In this document: positions 1 through 8,566 of the stretch, piece by piece
Layout of the letters: each line of letters begins with the position of its first letter
Numbering within the stretch: position 1 is the stretch's first letter
Source: an uncultured Bacilli bacterium
GTDB lineage: Bacteria; Bacillota_I; Bacilli_A; RF39; UBA660
NCBI GenBank assembly: GCA_934131005.1
Contig: CAKOYV010000007.1
Location: 1-64,000 of the forward strand
Direction: 5' to 3'
DNA: 64,000 nt
The notes under the pieces: generated by a model
Seen by the model: only the letters and a program-made list of their open reading frames with translations
Database searches by the model: none
What the model was told of the DNA's origin: nothing
Program-made: the position numbers and the translations under genes

Positions 1-244
1 ATAACCATTTAATATTATTAGCATCATCCTCTTTACTATATAATTCAGCTGCCTGCATTAAACTATTCATTGCTAAAGTACTAGCTTTTTCCTTTGACTT
101 ATTAATAACTCCTATATAAACACCATAAGAAATACCAATTACAATAGCTAATATTGCAACAACAGCAAGCAGTTCTATTAAAGTAAACCCTCTTTTCTTC
201 TCGTTTTTTTCCAATACTTCCAGTCTTCTAACTTTATGTCTCAC
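1..244 (-). CDS. Prepilin-like protein, N-terminal part (runs off window start)
   Basis: Partial gene; the 3' part lies outside the window. The start is GTG at 244, preceded by a strong AGGTGGTGA ribosome-binding site. About 81 codons are visible. A basic leader ends in G, followed by FTLIELLAVVAILAIV, the type IV prepilin/pseudopilin cleavage and methylation motif with Glu at +5. The first residues (MRHKV) and the post-helix segment INKSKEKA are nearly identical to the complete gene at 1286-4123, so the two are tandem paralogues. The family is processed by a prepilin peptidase (GspO/PilD/ComC) and assembled into a pilus or pseudopilus. The substrate or function of this copy cannot be told from the fragment. 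Confidence 0.85.
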   Translation of the reverse strand, partial: MRHKVRRLEVLEKNEKKRGFTLIELLAVVAILAIVIGISYGVYIGVINKSKEKASTLAMNSLMQAAELYSKEDDANNIKWL

Positions 245-250
245 TAAATC

Positions 251-324
251 ACCACCTATTATAAATACAATTATAGCAAATGAGGCATCAAAAAACAATA
301 AAATTTACACCAAAAGAAAAGAAG
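251..324. repeat. Direct repeat, copy 1 (promoter region of prepilin paralogue)
   Basis: This 74-bp stretch matches 4132-4205 with only a few substitutions. It carries the promoter and RBS of each prepilin-like gene, so the duplication includes regulatory DNA. Confidence 0.9.
270..298 (-). promoter_or_regulatory. Sigma-A-type promoter of the partial prepilin gene
   Basis: On the minus strand, -35 TTGTTT (298-293) and -10 TATAAT (275-270) are separated by exactly 17 bp. The same pair with the same spacing occurs upstream of the second copy (4179-4151). Confidence 0.7.
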
Positions 325-425
325 CGTGAATTTTTATTTGGATTTCCGTTTTTAATAAAATAACTGCAATAAGTCTGTTTATAGTATAATACAATTGTTT
401 CTTTGCCAAAAAGGAGGAATTAAAA

Positions 426-705
426 GTGAAAGACTGGAAACATTTAACTTTTAAACAAAGAAAGGTTATTTCAAATGGAATATCACATAATCATAAACTG
501 AAAGAAATTGCTGAAACTTTAGTTTTTGATCCAACAAGCATTTCTAAAGAAGTAAAAAGAAACAGAGAAAGTATTACTATTGGACTTAACGTAACGAATT
601 GCAAAAAAGTAACTAGATGGCCTTATGTATGCACAGGATGTAACAAGAGATATAATAATCAATACTGCTTTACAAAATACAAGTATGATGCAAAAAAACT
701 ATCCA
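426..705 (+). pseudogene. IS30-family transposase remnant (N-terminus)
   Basis: A GTG start follows an AGGAGG-type RBS. The first ~90 codons encode an IS30-type N-terminal HTH (LTFKQRKVISNGI, then SISKEVKRNRE) and a small Cys-rich segment (CTGCNKRYNNQYC). At about position 700 the similarity stops and a fragment of a different transposase begins in another frame. No catalytic domain of IS30 remains. Confidence 0.75.
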
Positions 706-890
706 AACCTTTTAGAACAAGACTTTTATCCAAATATTCCTAGTCAAAAATGGGTGGGAGACATTACTTATATTTACACTAAAGAAACTGGATGGACTTA
801 TTTAGCAATAGTAATGGACCTATTTGATTTAAAAGTAGTTGATTGGAGTTATGGACTTAATATAACAGAAAATCTTGTTAATGATTATAA
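706..890 (+). pseudogene. IS3-family OrfB (rve integrase domain) remnant
   Basis: In the frame that is open from 625 to 933, the residues from NLLEQDF onward, including WVGDITYIYTKETGWTYLA and VMDLFDLKVVDWSYG, match the start of the DDE integrase core of IS150/IS3 OrfB. The first catalytic Asp (in GDITY) and the next (MDLFD) are present, but the rest is missing. It directly abuts the IS30 remnant, giving a mosaic scar of two insertion sequences. Confidence 0.75.
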
Positions 891-960
891 ATTAATAAAA
901 ATATTTCTAATTGCCAAAAGGAAATTGGAATAAATTTAAATACGGTCAAAAAAACATCTT

Positions 961-1146
961 TCAAAAAATCGTGTCTAAAAACTTGTCATAAATCCAAAAT
1001 TCGGCATTCATCATTTGTTGCAATGCATCTTTAAATAAATCCTTTAAAGCAAAAGATAAATCTTGCGCTGAATTTAACTCATATTTTTCTTGTAATAGTT
1101 CTAATATTTCGTTACCTTTATTTTTTTCTTTAATATTTTTTCTCAT
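961..1146 (-). pseudogene. IS256-family (mutator) transposase N-terminal remnant
   Basis: A 61-codon fragment starts with ATG at 1146. It matches the N-terminal region of IS256-type transposases (DLSFALKDLFKDALQQMM, then NAEF), breaking exactly where full-length proteins continue toward the DDE core. Nearby 1172-1216 contains a GAGAGACC/TTTACACAG-like stretch resembling IS256 terminal sequence. Confidence 0.65.
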
Positions 1147-1221
1147 AATAAAATCTCTCCATTTCCACTATTGTATCATGGAGAGACCCTATTTACACAG
1201 ATTTATTTACAGACTCAAAGT

Positions 1222-1268
1222 TTTTATCATTAGTTTTTGGTTTCATCAACACTCCTTGACAAAGAACC
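1222..1268. mobile_element. Solo ISL3-like terminal sequence
   Basis: A 47-bp segment running from TTTATCATTAGTTTTTGG to CTTGACAAAGAACC. A similar segment recurs at 41029-41075, and its end (TTTGACAAAGAACC) closes the ISL3 transposase remnant at 32885. It is probably an IS end left after deletion or recombination. Confidence 0.5.
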
Positions 1269-1285
1269 TATTTTCTAACTACTTA

Positions 1286-4123
1286 TTAAAAATTGCTCTT
1301 AGTATGTTCTTTTGTACAATTACCAGCTACATCACACAATTTATACTTAATTGTTTGATTAGCATATGATGTATCAGAAGTGATACATTCCTTAAAAGAA
1401 CTAGCACCATTTCTATTTTCAGTAGGCCATGTTTTACCACCCTTCCAATCAAAATATCCTTTTTGATACCCTGATCCAGCATCAGTTATTTCTGGTTGGA
1501 ATCCATAAGTTGCTTTGTATTTACCACATGGTAGATTTTTTGTTTTATGCCAAGATGCAAGTTTAGGAGGTGTCTTATCAATTTTAATTTTTGTACTCTT
1601 AAATGAACAATTACCAACATTATCACACACCCATATTTTAACACTCTCATTTCTTTCTCTAGAAAAATTCGTGGTCTTAAAAGTTGTTTTACCACTAGAA
1701 CCATCATATTTATTCCAACTATCACTACCATATTGATAATACCAGTAACCTATACCTGAAGCACTATCACTAGCTTTACCAGTTAGAGCAAAATCAGATT
1801 TAGTCCATTTACCACCAGTTGGATTATCCAAAGAAGAAAAATTTGGAGCTGTTTTATCTATTTTTACTAGCTGATCAGGACATGATTTTTGATTTCCTGC
1901 ATTATCATAAACTGTACCTGGAGAAATGTTACTGTTAGTATCATAATTAATAGTCCTAGAAGTATCACCTATACAACCACTGCCTCCACTACTATCACTA
2001 CATTTGCCACTAATAGTTACATCGTTTCTAGTCCATTCACTAGACCCCCCACTAGAGGAACACGTCGGATTAGTACCATCTATCCTTATAGTACTACTAC
2101 AAGTAACACCATTACCAGCATTATCATAAATTGTCTTTGACTTAGTATATGTTCCATCTTTATATTGTGTATCAATATTAACACTTGCTTCCTTACATCC
2201 AGAGCCTCCACTATCACTGCAATTAGCGTTAGCCTTCACTGGATTTGATGAACTAGTACCTGATTTATACCAACCATTATTTCCTTGAGAACCTCCTGAA
2301 TAGTTAACACTACAAGTAGGTGCTGTTTTATCAATTTTTACACTTTTTTTTGCACATTCTGTCTTGTTTCCTGCCTTATCTTCAACTATACCTGGAGAAA
2401 AATTACCAGACGTAGAATTTGTAAATGTTTGAGTAACCTTATCTTTAACACACAAACTCCCCTTATCACTACAAGTTCCTGTTAAAGTAACTGTTTTATT
2501 TGTCCAATTATTAGCACCTCCACTAACAGAACATGTTGGATTAGTCACATCTATTTTCATACTACTACTACAGGTAACACTATTACCAGCATTATCATAA
2601 ATTGTCTTTGACTTAGTATATGTTCCATCTTTATATTGTGTATCAATATTAACACTTGCTTCCTTACACCCAGAGCCTCCACTATCACTGCAATTAGCGT
2701 TAGCCTTCACTGGATTTGATGAACTAGTACCTGATTTGTACCAACCTTTATTCCCTTTAGCTCCCCCTGAATAACTAACACTACAAGTAGGTGCTGTTTT
2801 ATCTATTTTAACTGTCTGTTTTTCACAAGTTGTTTTATTACCAGCATTATCCTCTACAATTCCTGGAGAGACTTGCGTATCACCAGTACTAATCAATTTC
2901 TTTATAGTTATTTTCTTACAACCACTACCATCATCTTTACACTTACCAATTAATGTAACAGATTTATTAGTCCATGCATCAGAACCACCACTACTAATAC
3001 ATAATGGAGGAGTCTTATCAATTTTAGTTACTTTTTTACTTGTTTTAGCATAATTATTAGAAGAATCCTGAATTCTAGCTTCAATTATTTTGTAATCAAG
3101 AATTTCCTCTGTTACTTTTAATTTTACATTATCATCACTAGTCATATAAATTCGATTAGCCGAAACTTTATTATCCAAGGTACTAGAACAACTATCCTTA
3201 GAATAATCTCTACATGTATAAATTTTACCACTAACTAATAAAGCATCAACAGCACTCTTAAAATAATGTTGACCATCATTATTATAAATATTATCATCAT
3301 AATATTTTATTGAAATATTTTTAGAAGTTGTCCATTTTTTTTCTTTACCAATACTAATGTTTGGTTCTTTAAAATCTTTAGTTCTCATATCAACATTATC
3401 ACAAATAGTTTTATTCACTACACTTGAATTTTCATCTGTAATATTTATATTCATACATACTTTCATTGGATAAACAGAACTAGAAACTAAATTATTCAAC
3501 TCACAACTTCCATTTGAACATTTATTTGTAACACCATTATAAGTATACCAATAATCTGTAACATTAACTGATGAATCTTTTGGTTTTAATTCAAAATGTA
3601 ACCTATCTGTATATCCAACTTCATTTTTAATATCTATATTATACGTTTTATCATTGCGAGCATCAAGTTCACAATTTTGTTGACTATTAAGTTCTGTTAT
3701 TTTAGCTCTTACATCGCTACCATTCAAACCTTTACTAACTTCAATAAAAGTATTTGCTCTAACCTTATCATCATAAACACTTTTATTAAAAAAATTATCT
3801 TTAAAATATCCCATATTAATAAGCTGTTGAACTCTAATACAAATATATTTTCCTTGAACTTTCCCATTTCTATCATATGAAGATAACCAATTTGTTGTAT
3901 CATTCTCCTCCTCGCCATAATCAATAGCTGCTTGTCTTAAATTATTCATTGCAAGAATTGTAGCTTTTTCTTTTGATTTATTAATTACTCCAGCATAAAC
4001 CATATAAGAAACCCCAAGAACTATTGAAATAATTACAACAACTGCAAGTAACTCTACTAAGGTAAAACCTTTTTTATCCTCACTATTGACCTTTATTTCA
4101 CATCTCTTAACCTTATGCCTCAC
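1286..4123 (-). CDS. Prepilin-like secreted protein with multiple Cys-containing Ig-like repeats
   Basis: 945 residues from GTG at 4123, with RBS AGGTGGTGAT. Residues 1-19 are a basic leader ending in G, followed by FTLVELLAVVVIISIVLG: a class III (prepilin) signal with Glu at +5 and one membrane helix. The remainder is a long ectodomain. From about residue 370 it contains serial modules beginning KIDKTAPTCS or KIDKTPP and ending with YDNAGN or EDNAGN, each with paired cysteines, resembling bacterial Ig-like/HYR-type modules. Two modules are nearly identical even at DNA level (about 2119-2280 and 2588-2745). Normal pseudopilins are ~120-180 residues, so this is a very long pilin-tethered adhesin-like protein. 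The gene lies just downstream of the bacteriocin locus, from its own promoter. Function is inferred from architecture only. Confidence 0.8.
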   Translation of the reverse strand: MRHKVKRCEIKVNSEDKKGFTLVELLAVVVIISIVLGVSYMVYAGVINKSKEKATILAMNNLRQAAIDYGEEENDTTNWLSSYDRNGKVQGKYICIRVQQLINMGYFKDNFFNKSVYDDKVRANTFIEVSKGLNGSDVRAKITELNSQQNCELDARNDKTYNIDIKNEVGYTDRLHFELKPKDSSVNVTDYWYTYNGVTNKCSNGSCELNNLVSSSVYPMKVCMNINITDENSSVVNKTICDNVDMRTKDFKEPNISIGKEKKWTTSKNISIKYYDDNIYNNDGQHYFKSAVDALLVSGKIYTCRDYSKDSCSSTLDNKVSANRIYMTSDDNVKLKVTEEILDYKIIEARIQDSSNNYAKTSKKVTKIDKTPPLCISSGGSDAWTNKSVTLIGKCKDDGSGCKKITIKKLISTGDTQVSPGIVEDNAGNKTTCEKQTVKIDKTAPTCSVSYSGGAKGNKGWYKSGTSSSNPVKANANCSDSGGSGCKEASVNIDTQYKDGTYTKSKTIYDNAGNSVTCSSSMKIDVTNPTCSVSGGANNWTNKTVTLTGTCSDKGSLCVKDKVTQTFTNSTSGNFSPGIVEDKAGNKTECAKKSVKIDKTAPTCSVNYSGGSQGNNGWYKSGTSSSNPVKANANCSDSGGSGCKEASVNIDTQYKDGTYTKSKTIYDNAGNGVTCSSTIRIDGTNPTCSSSGGSSEWTRNDVTISGKCSDSSGGSGCIGDTSRTINYDTNSNISPGTVYDNAGNQKSCPDQLVKIDKTAPNFSSLDNPTGGKWTKSDFALTGKASDSASGIGYWYYQYGSDSWNKYDGSSGKTTFKTTNFSRERNESVKIWVCDNVGNCSFKSTKIKIDKTPPKLASWHKTKNLPCGKYKATYGFQPEITDAGSGYQKGYFDWKGGKTWPTENRNGASSFKECITSDTSYANQTIKYKLCDVAGNCTKEHTKSNF
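2119..2745. repeat. Intragenic near-identical repeats of ~160 bp
   Basis: The segments 2119-2280 and 2588-2745 are almost the same sequence. Both encode the module with GWYKSGTSSSNPVKANANCS and IDTQYKDGTYTKSKTIYDNA. They could promote in-frame expansion or contraction of the ectodomain. Confidence 0.85.
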
Positions 4124-4131
4124 ACAATATC

Positions 4132-4205
4132 ACCACCTATTATAAATGCAATTATAGCAAATGAGACATCAAAAAACAATAAAATTTACACAAAAAGAAA
4201 AGAAG
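4132..4205. repeat. Direct repeat, copy 2 (promoter region of prepilin gene)
   Basis: Matches 251-324. It contains the -35 TTGTTT (4179-4174) and -10 TATAAT (4156-4151), 17 bp apart on the minus strand, driving the gene that starts at 4123. Confidence 0.85.
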
Positions 4206-4229
4206 TCACATTTTATGACCTCCTTCTTT
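4195..4229 (-). terminator. Terminator-like hairpin after the bacteriocin peptides
   Basis: On the minus strand an AAGAAG..GGTCAT / ATG-TGAC..CTTCTT stem with one bulge is followed by TTTTCTTTTT. It lies just after the stop of the last peptide gene (4233). Confidence 0.5.
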
Positions 4230-4232
4230 ACC

Positions 4233-4394
4233 TTATCTACAATAATTTTTATTCCAAGCTCTTTTAATAGAAGAACCTACTGCTTGCCCCAAAGTATATA
4301 GTGTAGACAACATTCTAGATATAGCATTAAGTGCCGAAGTACTAATAGCACCTCCCTTTACTAAATTAGCTTCTTCTTTGGTAATTTTTTTCAT
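4233..4394 (-). CDS. Double-glycine bacteriocin-type precursor peptide A
   Basis: A 53-residue ORF with a perfect GGAGG RBS (GTTAGGAGGAATAAAATG). The N-terminus MKKITKEEANLVKGG is a typical double-glycine leader, with cleavage predicted after Gly15. It leaves a 38-residue mature peptide that begins AISTSALNAI, contains GQAVG (GxxxG) and ends in a basic, Trp- and Cys-containing tail. It is the last gene of an operon that starts with a C39-peptidase ABC exporter, exactly the enzyme that cleaves such leaders. A helix-helix GxxxG motif in both neighbouring peptides suggests a class IIb two-peptide bacteriocin. A peptide pheromone is the main alternative. Confidence 0.75.
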   Translation of the reverse strand: MKKITKEEANLVKGGAISTSALNAISRMLSTLYTLGQAVGSSIKRAWNKNYCR

Positions 4395-4441
4395 TTTATT
4401 CCTCCTAACTTTATTCTTTTTATTTTTATAACCATTTTATT

Positions 4442-4585
4442 TTAGCTCTTACATTTTTTCATGTGAACAAAGCCATCAAATACACCTATCATAAATGATG
4501 CAAAGGCTCCAATACCTGCCCAGACTCCCCATCTAACAGCACCACCTTTTACATCAATCATTTCAATATTTTTTACTCTTTTCAT
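4442..4585 (-). CDS. Double-glycine bacteriocin-type precursor peptide B
   Basis: A 47-residue ORF with RBS AGAAAGGGG. The leader is MKRVKNIEMIDVKGG, cleaved after Gly15. The 32-residue mature peptide starts AVRWGVWAGIGAFASFMIG: it is hydrophobic and has GVWAG (GxxxG), plus a basic Cys-containing tail. It sits between the accessory membrane protein and peptide A. Two different peptides with the same leader type and GxxxG motifs, next to their exporter, is the usual arrangement of two-component class IIb bacteriocins. No obvious separate immunity gene is visible between them. Confidence 0.75.
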   Translation of the reverse strand: MKRVKNIEMIDVKGGAVRWGVWAGIGAFASFMIGVFDGFVHMKKCKS

Positions 4586-4598
4586 TTTAATCCCCTTT

Positions 4599-5003
4599 CT
4601 ATATTTTTAAATATTCATAAATTTTTCTTTTTTCTCCTAAAATTCTAATATCAACTAAATAGCTATTCAAAAAATCTTCATCAAAGAAAGAATATACCTC
4701 TAAATATACATCTAAACTATTATTATCTAAATCAACTCTAAATATCTTGTATTCTCTTGCTTGTCTATTAATTTCTATCACATGATTATTATTAATAAAT
4801 TCATATTTTGAAGGAGCCACATTTAATTTCAAATAATATTTATTATCAATTGCCACCATCGATGCATAACTAGAATAATAAGAAGTATAGGTTAATGAAG
4901 TAAAGAAATAAATTAATAAAATAAACATCAAAAGTAACAATCCAATAATTAATTTACTAAGTCTTCCAACTTGCCTTGTTAATATAATATAAACATCAAA
5001 CAT
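4599..5003 (-). CDS. Accessory single-pass membrane protein of the bacteriocin locus
   Basis: 134 residues. One strong transmembrane segment (about residues 18-36, IIGLLLLMFILLIYFF) is followed by an extracytoplasmic domain of ~95 residues rich in beta-type sequence. Its start overlaps the end of the exporter gene by 8 nt, so translation is probably coupled. In bacteriocin operons this position is usually held by an accessory/adaptor protein (HlyD/MesE-like) or an immunity protein. It is much shorter than HlyD-type adaptors and I see no diagnostic motif, so both roles remain open. Confidence 0.6.
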   Translation of the reverse strand: MFDVYIILTRQVGRLSKLIIGLLLLMFILLIYFFTSLTYTSYYSSYASMVAIDNKYYLKLNVAPSKYEFINNNHVIEINRQAREYKIFRVDLDNNSLDVYLEVYSFFDEDFLNSYLVDIRILGEKRKIYEYLKI

Positions 5004-7101
5004 ATTTATTTTCCTCCAACCTAGAAATTAAATCATAAATTTTTCCGTTATTTAACTTCAAGACCTTATCATATAAATTCATATTTTCTAATCTATGTGA
5101 AACAATAATTATAGTTTTATCTCTATATTCTTTAAATATCCTCTCTAAAATAACTTTCTCCAAACTACTATCAATAGCCGATAAGCCCTCGTCAATTAAA
5201 ATTATCTTACTTTTTTTAAGTAACGCTCTTGCTAAAATTATTCTCTGCCTCTGCCCACCTGAAATATTTTGACCATTTTCTTCTAATCTAGTATCATACC
5301 CTAAAAACATATCACGTACAAAATCATCAACACCAGTCATTCGACAAATATCCATAAATAATTTGGAATCTATACATCTACCCATTAATATATTATTTCT
5401 AATAGTATCAGTAAAAATTATTTCTTCCTGAGATATTGTAGTAACAAAATTTTTAATATTTACTAAAGAAATATCATTAACATCAACATTATCATAATAA
5501 ATCATACCTCTACAAGGTTGATAATACTTAGATAATAATTTTATTAAAGTTGACTTTCCACTACCAGAAGAACCAAGAAGTAAAATTTTATCACCAGGAT
5601 TAATAGATAGATTAATACACCCTATAGCCTTCCGATAATCATTATAGCTATATGATAAATTAACAATATCAATTTTGCCACCTAAAGAGAAATTAGTAGT
5701 ACGATCTAAAGAATAAGATTCTTGATCTAACAAATCTGACGCTCGTCTAAGAGAATTAACAGCATAAAAGTACTCCTTATTCAAATCAATAACATTTCTA
5801 ATTGGAGATATAAAATAATCAGTCAAAGCTATAAAAGTAATAATTTCTCCAATAGATAATATATTATCAAAAACTAGACTAAATCCTACAAAAGAAGAAA
5901 GCATAATACAACTGTAAGTAACAATATCTTTAATAAACATCTCTAAATTATTCAAATTATCAAAATTAAATAAATCATTTAAAGATTTAGCATATAAAGA
6001 AGCCATTTTATCCATAATTCCACTTTCCATATTAAGATTTTTAACTGTCTCAAAGCCATTAACAACCTCTATCATATAAGAATTAACAGAAGCATTATCT
6101 TCTTGACAAATATTTGTATAATATTTTAATATTTTTCTAAATACTTTATAAATAAATATATACAAAACAATAGTTATTAAAAGCATTAAAAACATATATT
6201 TATTTATTTTTAAAAGCCAAATAGCACAACCTATCGAAACGATTATATCCAAACATACAGTGAGAATTATTTTATTAAGTAAATTTTTGACATATACCAA
6301 GTCATTTATTCTAGATATAACCTCACCTGTTGTCCTATTTTTATAATAACTATAAGGAAGTAAAAGTACCTTTTGAAAAGATTTAATAAATAACGAGCAA
6401 TCAAGTTTTTGATTAAGAATTATAAAAAGAGTATTTCTAAAAAATGCTGCTAAACATTTAATTAATAATAAGATACCAAATATAAGTGTAATAGCATATA
6501 AACTATCTCTACCACTAGGTAGTATATTATCTATAACAATTCCACTATACATTGCAAAAGCACATGAGACAATCGTAAAAATTATTGATAGACAAATGAT
6601 ATTTATAACAATGCCTTTATTTTTACAAAAAACGTCTATAATAATTTTTTCTAAATATCTAGATTGTGAAATGCGAGGTAACTTTTTATTATTAGAAAAC
6701 ATCATTATATATCCTGTAAAAAATTCTAAAAACTCATCAATCTTCATCTTTATAATTCCCTTAGCCGGATCCATAATAACAAGCCTTTTATTATTAATTT
6801 TATACAAAACAACAAAATGTTCATAATTATTACAAATAACCTGACATATAGAGGGCATCTTAATTTCATCAAGATTATTTATAAATTCACTCTCATCAAT
6901 TTTAAAGCTTTTAACATCTAGTCCTATTTTTAAAGAAGCCTGCTTTAAATCATAAAAAGTTGTACCATTTTTATTAGTATTTGTTAATTCTGTAATTTTA
7001 GCAAGTGGAATATTACCACCATAATATTTAATAATAGAAGCTAAACAAGCAGCACCACACTCTTTATAACCATTCTGCATCACCACAATTTTTTTATTCA
7101 T
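4996..7101 (-). CDS. Peptidase-containing (C39) ABC transporter, bacteriocin exporter
   Basis: 701 residues, full length for the family. Residues 1-125 are a C39 cysteine protease: Gln9, Cys15 in ECGAACL, His95 in YEHFV and Asp111 in MDPAKG form the expected catalytic set. A six-helix ABC membrane domain follows (about 160-440). The ATPase domain has Walker A (G510-SSGSGKST), the signature ISGGQ (613-617) and Walker B ending D637-E638. Such enzymes remove double-glycine leaders and export the mature peptide. Two such peptides lie downstream in the same operon. The start is supported by RBS GAGGAGG about 7 nt upstream. Confidence 0.92.
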   Translation of the reverse strand: MNKKIVVMQNGYKECGAACLASIIKYYGGNIPLAKITELTNTNKNGTTFYDLKQASLKIGLDVKSFKIDESEFINNLDEIKMPSICQVICNNYEHFVVLYKINNKRLVIMDPAKGIIKMKIDEFLEFFTGYIMMFSNNKKLPRISQSRYLEKIIIDVFCKNKGIVINIICLSIIFTIVSCAFAMYSGIVIDNILPSGRDSLYAITLIFGILLLIKCLAAFFRNTLFIILNQKLDCSLFIKSFQKVLLLPYSYYKNRTTGEVISRINDLVYVKNLLNKIILTVCLDIIVSIGCAIWLLKINKYMFLMLLITIVLYIFIYKVFRKILKYYTNICQEDNASVNSYMIEVVNGFETVKNLNMESGIMDKMASLYAKSLNDLFNFDNLNNLEMFIKDIVTYSCIMLSSFVGFSLVFDNILSIGEIITFIALTDYFISPIRNVIDLNKEYFYAVNSLRRASDLLDQESYSLDRTTNFSLGGKIDIVNLSYSYNDYRKAIGCINLSINPGDKILLLGSSGSGKSTLIKLLSKYYQPCRGMIYYDNVDVNDISLVNIKNFVTTISQEEIIFTDTIRNNILMGRCIDSKLFMDICRMTGVDDFVRDMFLGYDTRLEENGQNISGGQRQRIILARALLKKSKIILIDEGLSAIDSSLEKVILERIFKEYRDKTIIIVSHRLENMNLYDKVLKLNNGKIYDLISRLEENKYV

Positions 7102-7246
7102 CTTTTACCTCCTCTACTTATATCATTCGCTAAAACTTTATCATTTCCTTCTAAATTAGAAAAAAAGTTAAAAAAATTTTAAACAAACATAAAAAAGCCT
7201 TAAAATACAAGTTAAAAAGTATTATAAAAAAATGAATTTTTTTATA

Positions 7247-7454
7247 ATGGAAAATTTATAGAATTTATATGTCAGGAATGCAAAACTAAAAAAAAATTCC
7301 TACTGAAATAGTAGAAATGTTAGATGCAGCAGATAGTAATGGTGTAGATACTAGTTATCCACCAAGATTTGATTGTGAAAAATGTTCAGGAAAGATAGTT
7401 CCAATTTACTACATAAGCGTTCATGGAAAAATTCATGAATATAAAGAAAAATAA
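7247..7454 (+). pseudogene. Decayed small zinc-ribbon protein gene
   Basis: Correcting two single-A losses in A-runs (7250-7254 region and the A9 run at 7288-7296) gives a continuous ~69-residue protein beginning MEKFIEFICQEC. It has two CxxC pairs (CQEC and CEKC) and ends HEYKEK. As written, the first frame stops after four codons. The spacing resembles small treble-clef/zinc-ribbon proteins. It is followed by a clear hairpin at 7462-7482. The remaining ~440 bp up to 7921 shows no supported gene. Confidence 0.5.
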
Positions 7455-7461
7455 ATTATCA

Positions 7462-7482
7462 AAAGGATTTCTACTATCCTTT
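7462..7482 (+). terminator. Hairpin after the zinc-ribbon remnant
   Basis: A perfect 7-bp stem, AAAGGAT / ATCCTTT, with a 7-nt loop, followed by ATTTAATC. Confidence 0.5.
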
Positions 7483-7921
7483 ATTTAATCGTGTCCCTTT
7501 TTATTAAGATACGATTTTTTTAATACTCTGAAACATAGAACTTTCCTATTTAATAAAAAAAGAAGTAAATGTAAGTAGTCATGAAACATTTAATAAAGCT
7601 AAACTAACAATATTAAATTTATAGAAAATTTTTTTAAGAAATCAAACAATATTTTATTTAATCAGTAAAGGAAATTAAAATAATACAAATAATGACATTC
7701 CGCAATTTAAAAAAATCATATTTTTATTTTGTGAATCTTTTAATGATTTTTTAAAATCGTAGTAGCAATATCTTGTATCTTCAATATTCCTGGTTTCTTA
7801 TTTTGGGAGATAGTCATATTTTAATCAGCTATTTTTTATCCTGAGTCAACACTATTAGTATTGAATTGTTTAAATTTTCTTATCAAAATTAAGTCCATAA
7901 AAGTATTTTTTAATATATTTA

Positions 7922-8566
7922 CTATTTATTCATTTGGGTTGCTGATAGCTTAACATTTAATTGAATACAAGGAGTTTCTGGGTTGCTTTTAGTATATTGA
8001 TAAGCCTTATTTCCCCAATAGGTATCATCTTTATCTTTTAGGTTACCATTATCATCTACAGTTTCGTAAGGCCACGTTACAGTTACTAAAAAACTTGCTA
8101 CTCCACCTTTACCACTTATAATATCTTTATCTGAAGATATTTTTATTTTAAAGGGGTAATTTTTATTTATTGTATCCTCTAGTTCTGATGAGGTCATTGA
8201 CCCCTCACTAACTTCATAAGTTTTATCAAATATTCTTATACTAACTAATTCATAATAAAGCTTAGCAGATACTTCTCCATCATTTGTTACTGTAACTTTT
8301 TGTTCATTATCCTTCATTCCTGGATAGATTTCATCTATTTCAAATTTAATATAATCACTCATAAGCTGATTATCAAATCTAAATGATACATTCCAAGCTT
8401 TGACTTTGACATCAATATCACTATCTATCTTGTTCATATAAATAAACCAAGCAAAGGAATTACTAACAAGAAGAAGTGCTATAAATAGTAAATAGCTAAG
8501 TTTAAATCTTTTCTTTATTACTTTACAAATGGCTTTTAACACTTTATTCTCTTTTATTTTTTTCAT
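7922..8566 (-). CDS. TasA/camelysin-like secreted protein with SipW-type signal
   Basis: 214 residues. A basic N-terminus precedes one hydrophobic segment (about 24-42) ending NSFAWF, then a charged ectodomain starting DSDIDVKVKAWNVSFRFD. This layout is characteristic of SipW-dependent TasA/CalY-family fibre proteins, which form extracellular matrix fibres in Bacillus. The gene start overlaps the stop of the adjoining SipW-type peptidase (TAATG), and it is the last gene of the operon that starts at 14248. The C-terminal half (PETPCIQLNVKLSA) ends without a sorting signal. Family assignment rests on the signal region and context. Confidence 0.7.
   Translation of the reverse strand: MKKIKENKVLKAICKVIKKRFKLSYLLFIALLLVSNSFAWFIYMNKIDSDIDVKVKAWNVSFRFDNQLMSDYIKFEIDEIYPGMKDNEQKVTVTNDGEVSAKLYYELVSIRIFDKTYEVSEGSMTSSELEDTINKNYPFKIKISSDKDIISGKGGVASFLVTVTWPYETVDDNGNLKDKDDTYWGNKAYQYTKSNPETPCIQLNVKLSATQMNK

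Noticed and set aside
625..933. A 102-codon frame as a real gene
   Set aside because: It is part of an IS3 OrfB fragment whose first third comes from another frame of an IS30 remnant.
2119..2745. Repeats that might be a CRISPR array
   Set aside because: The repeats are ~160 bp, few, in frame and encode Cys-rich modules; there are no short spacers or cas genes.
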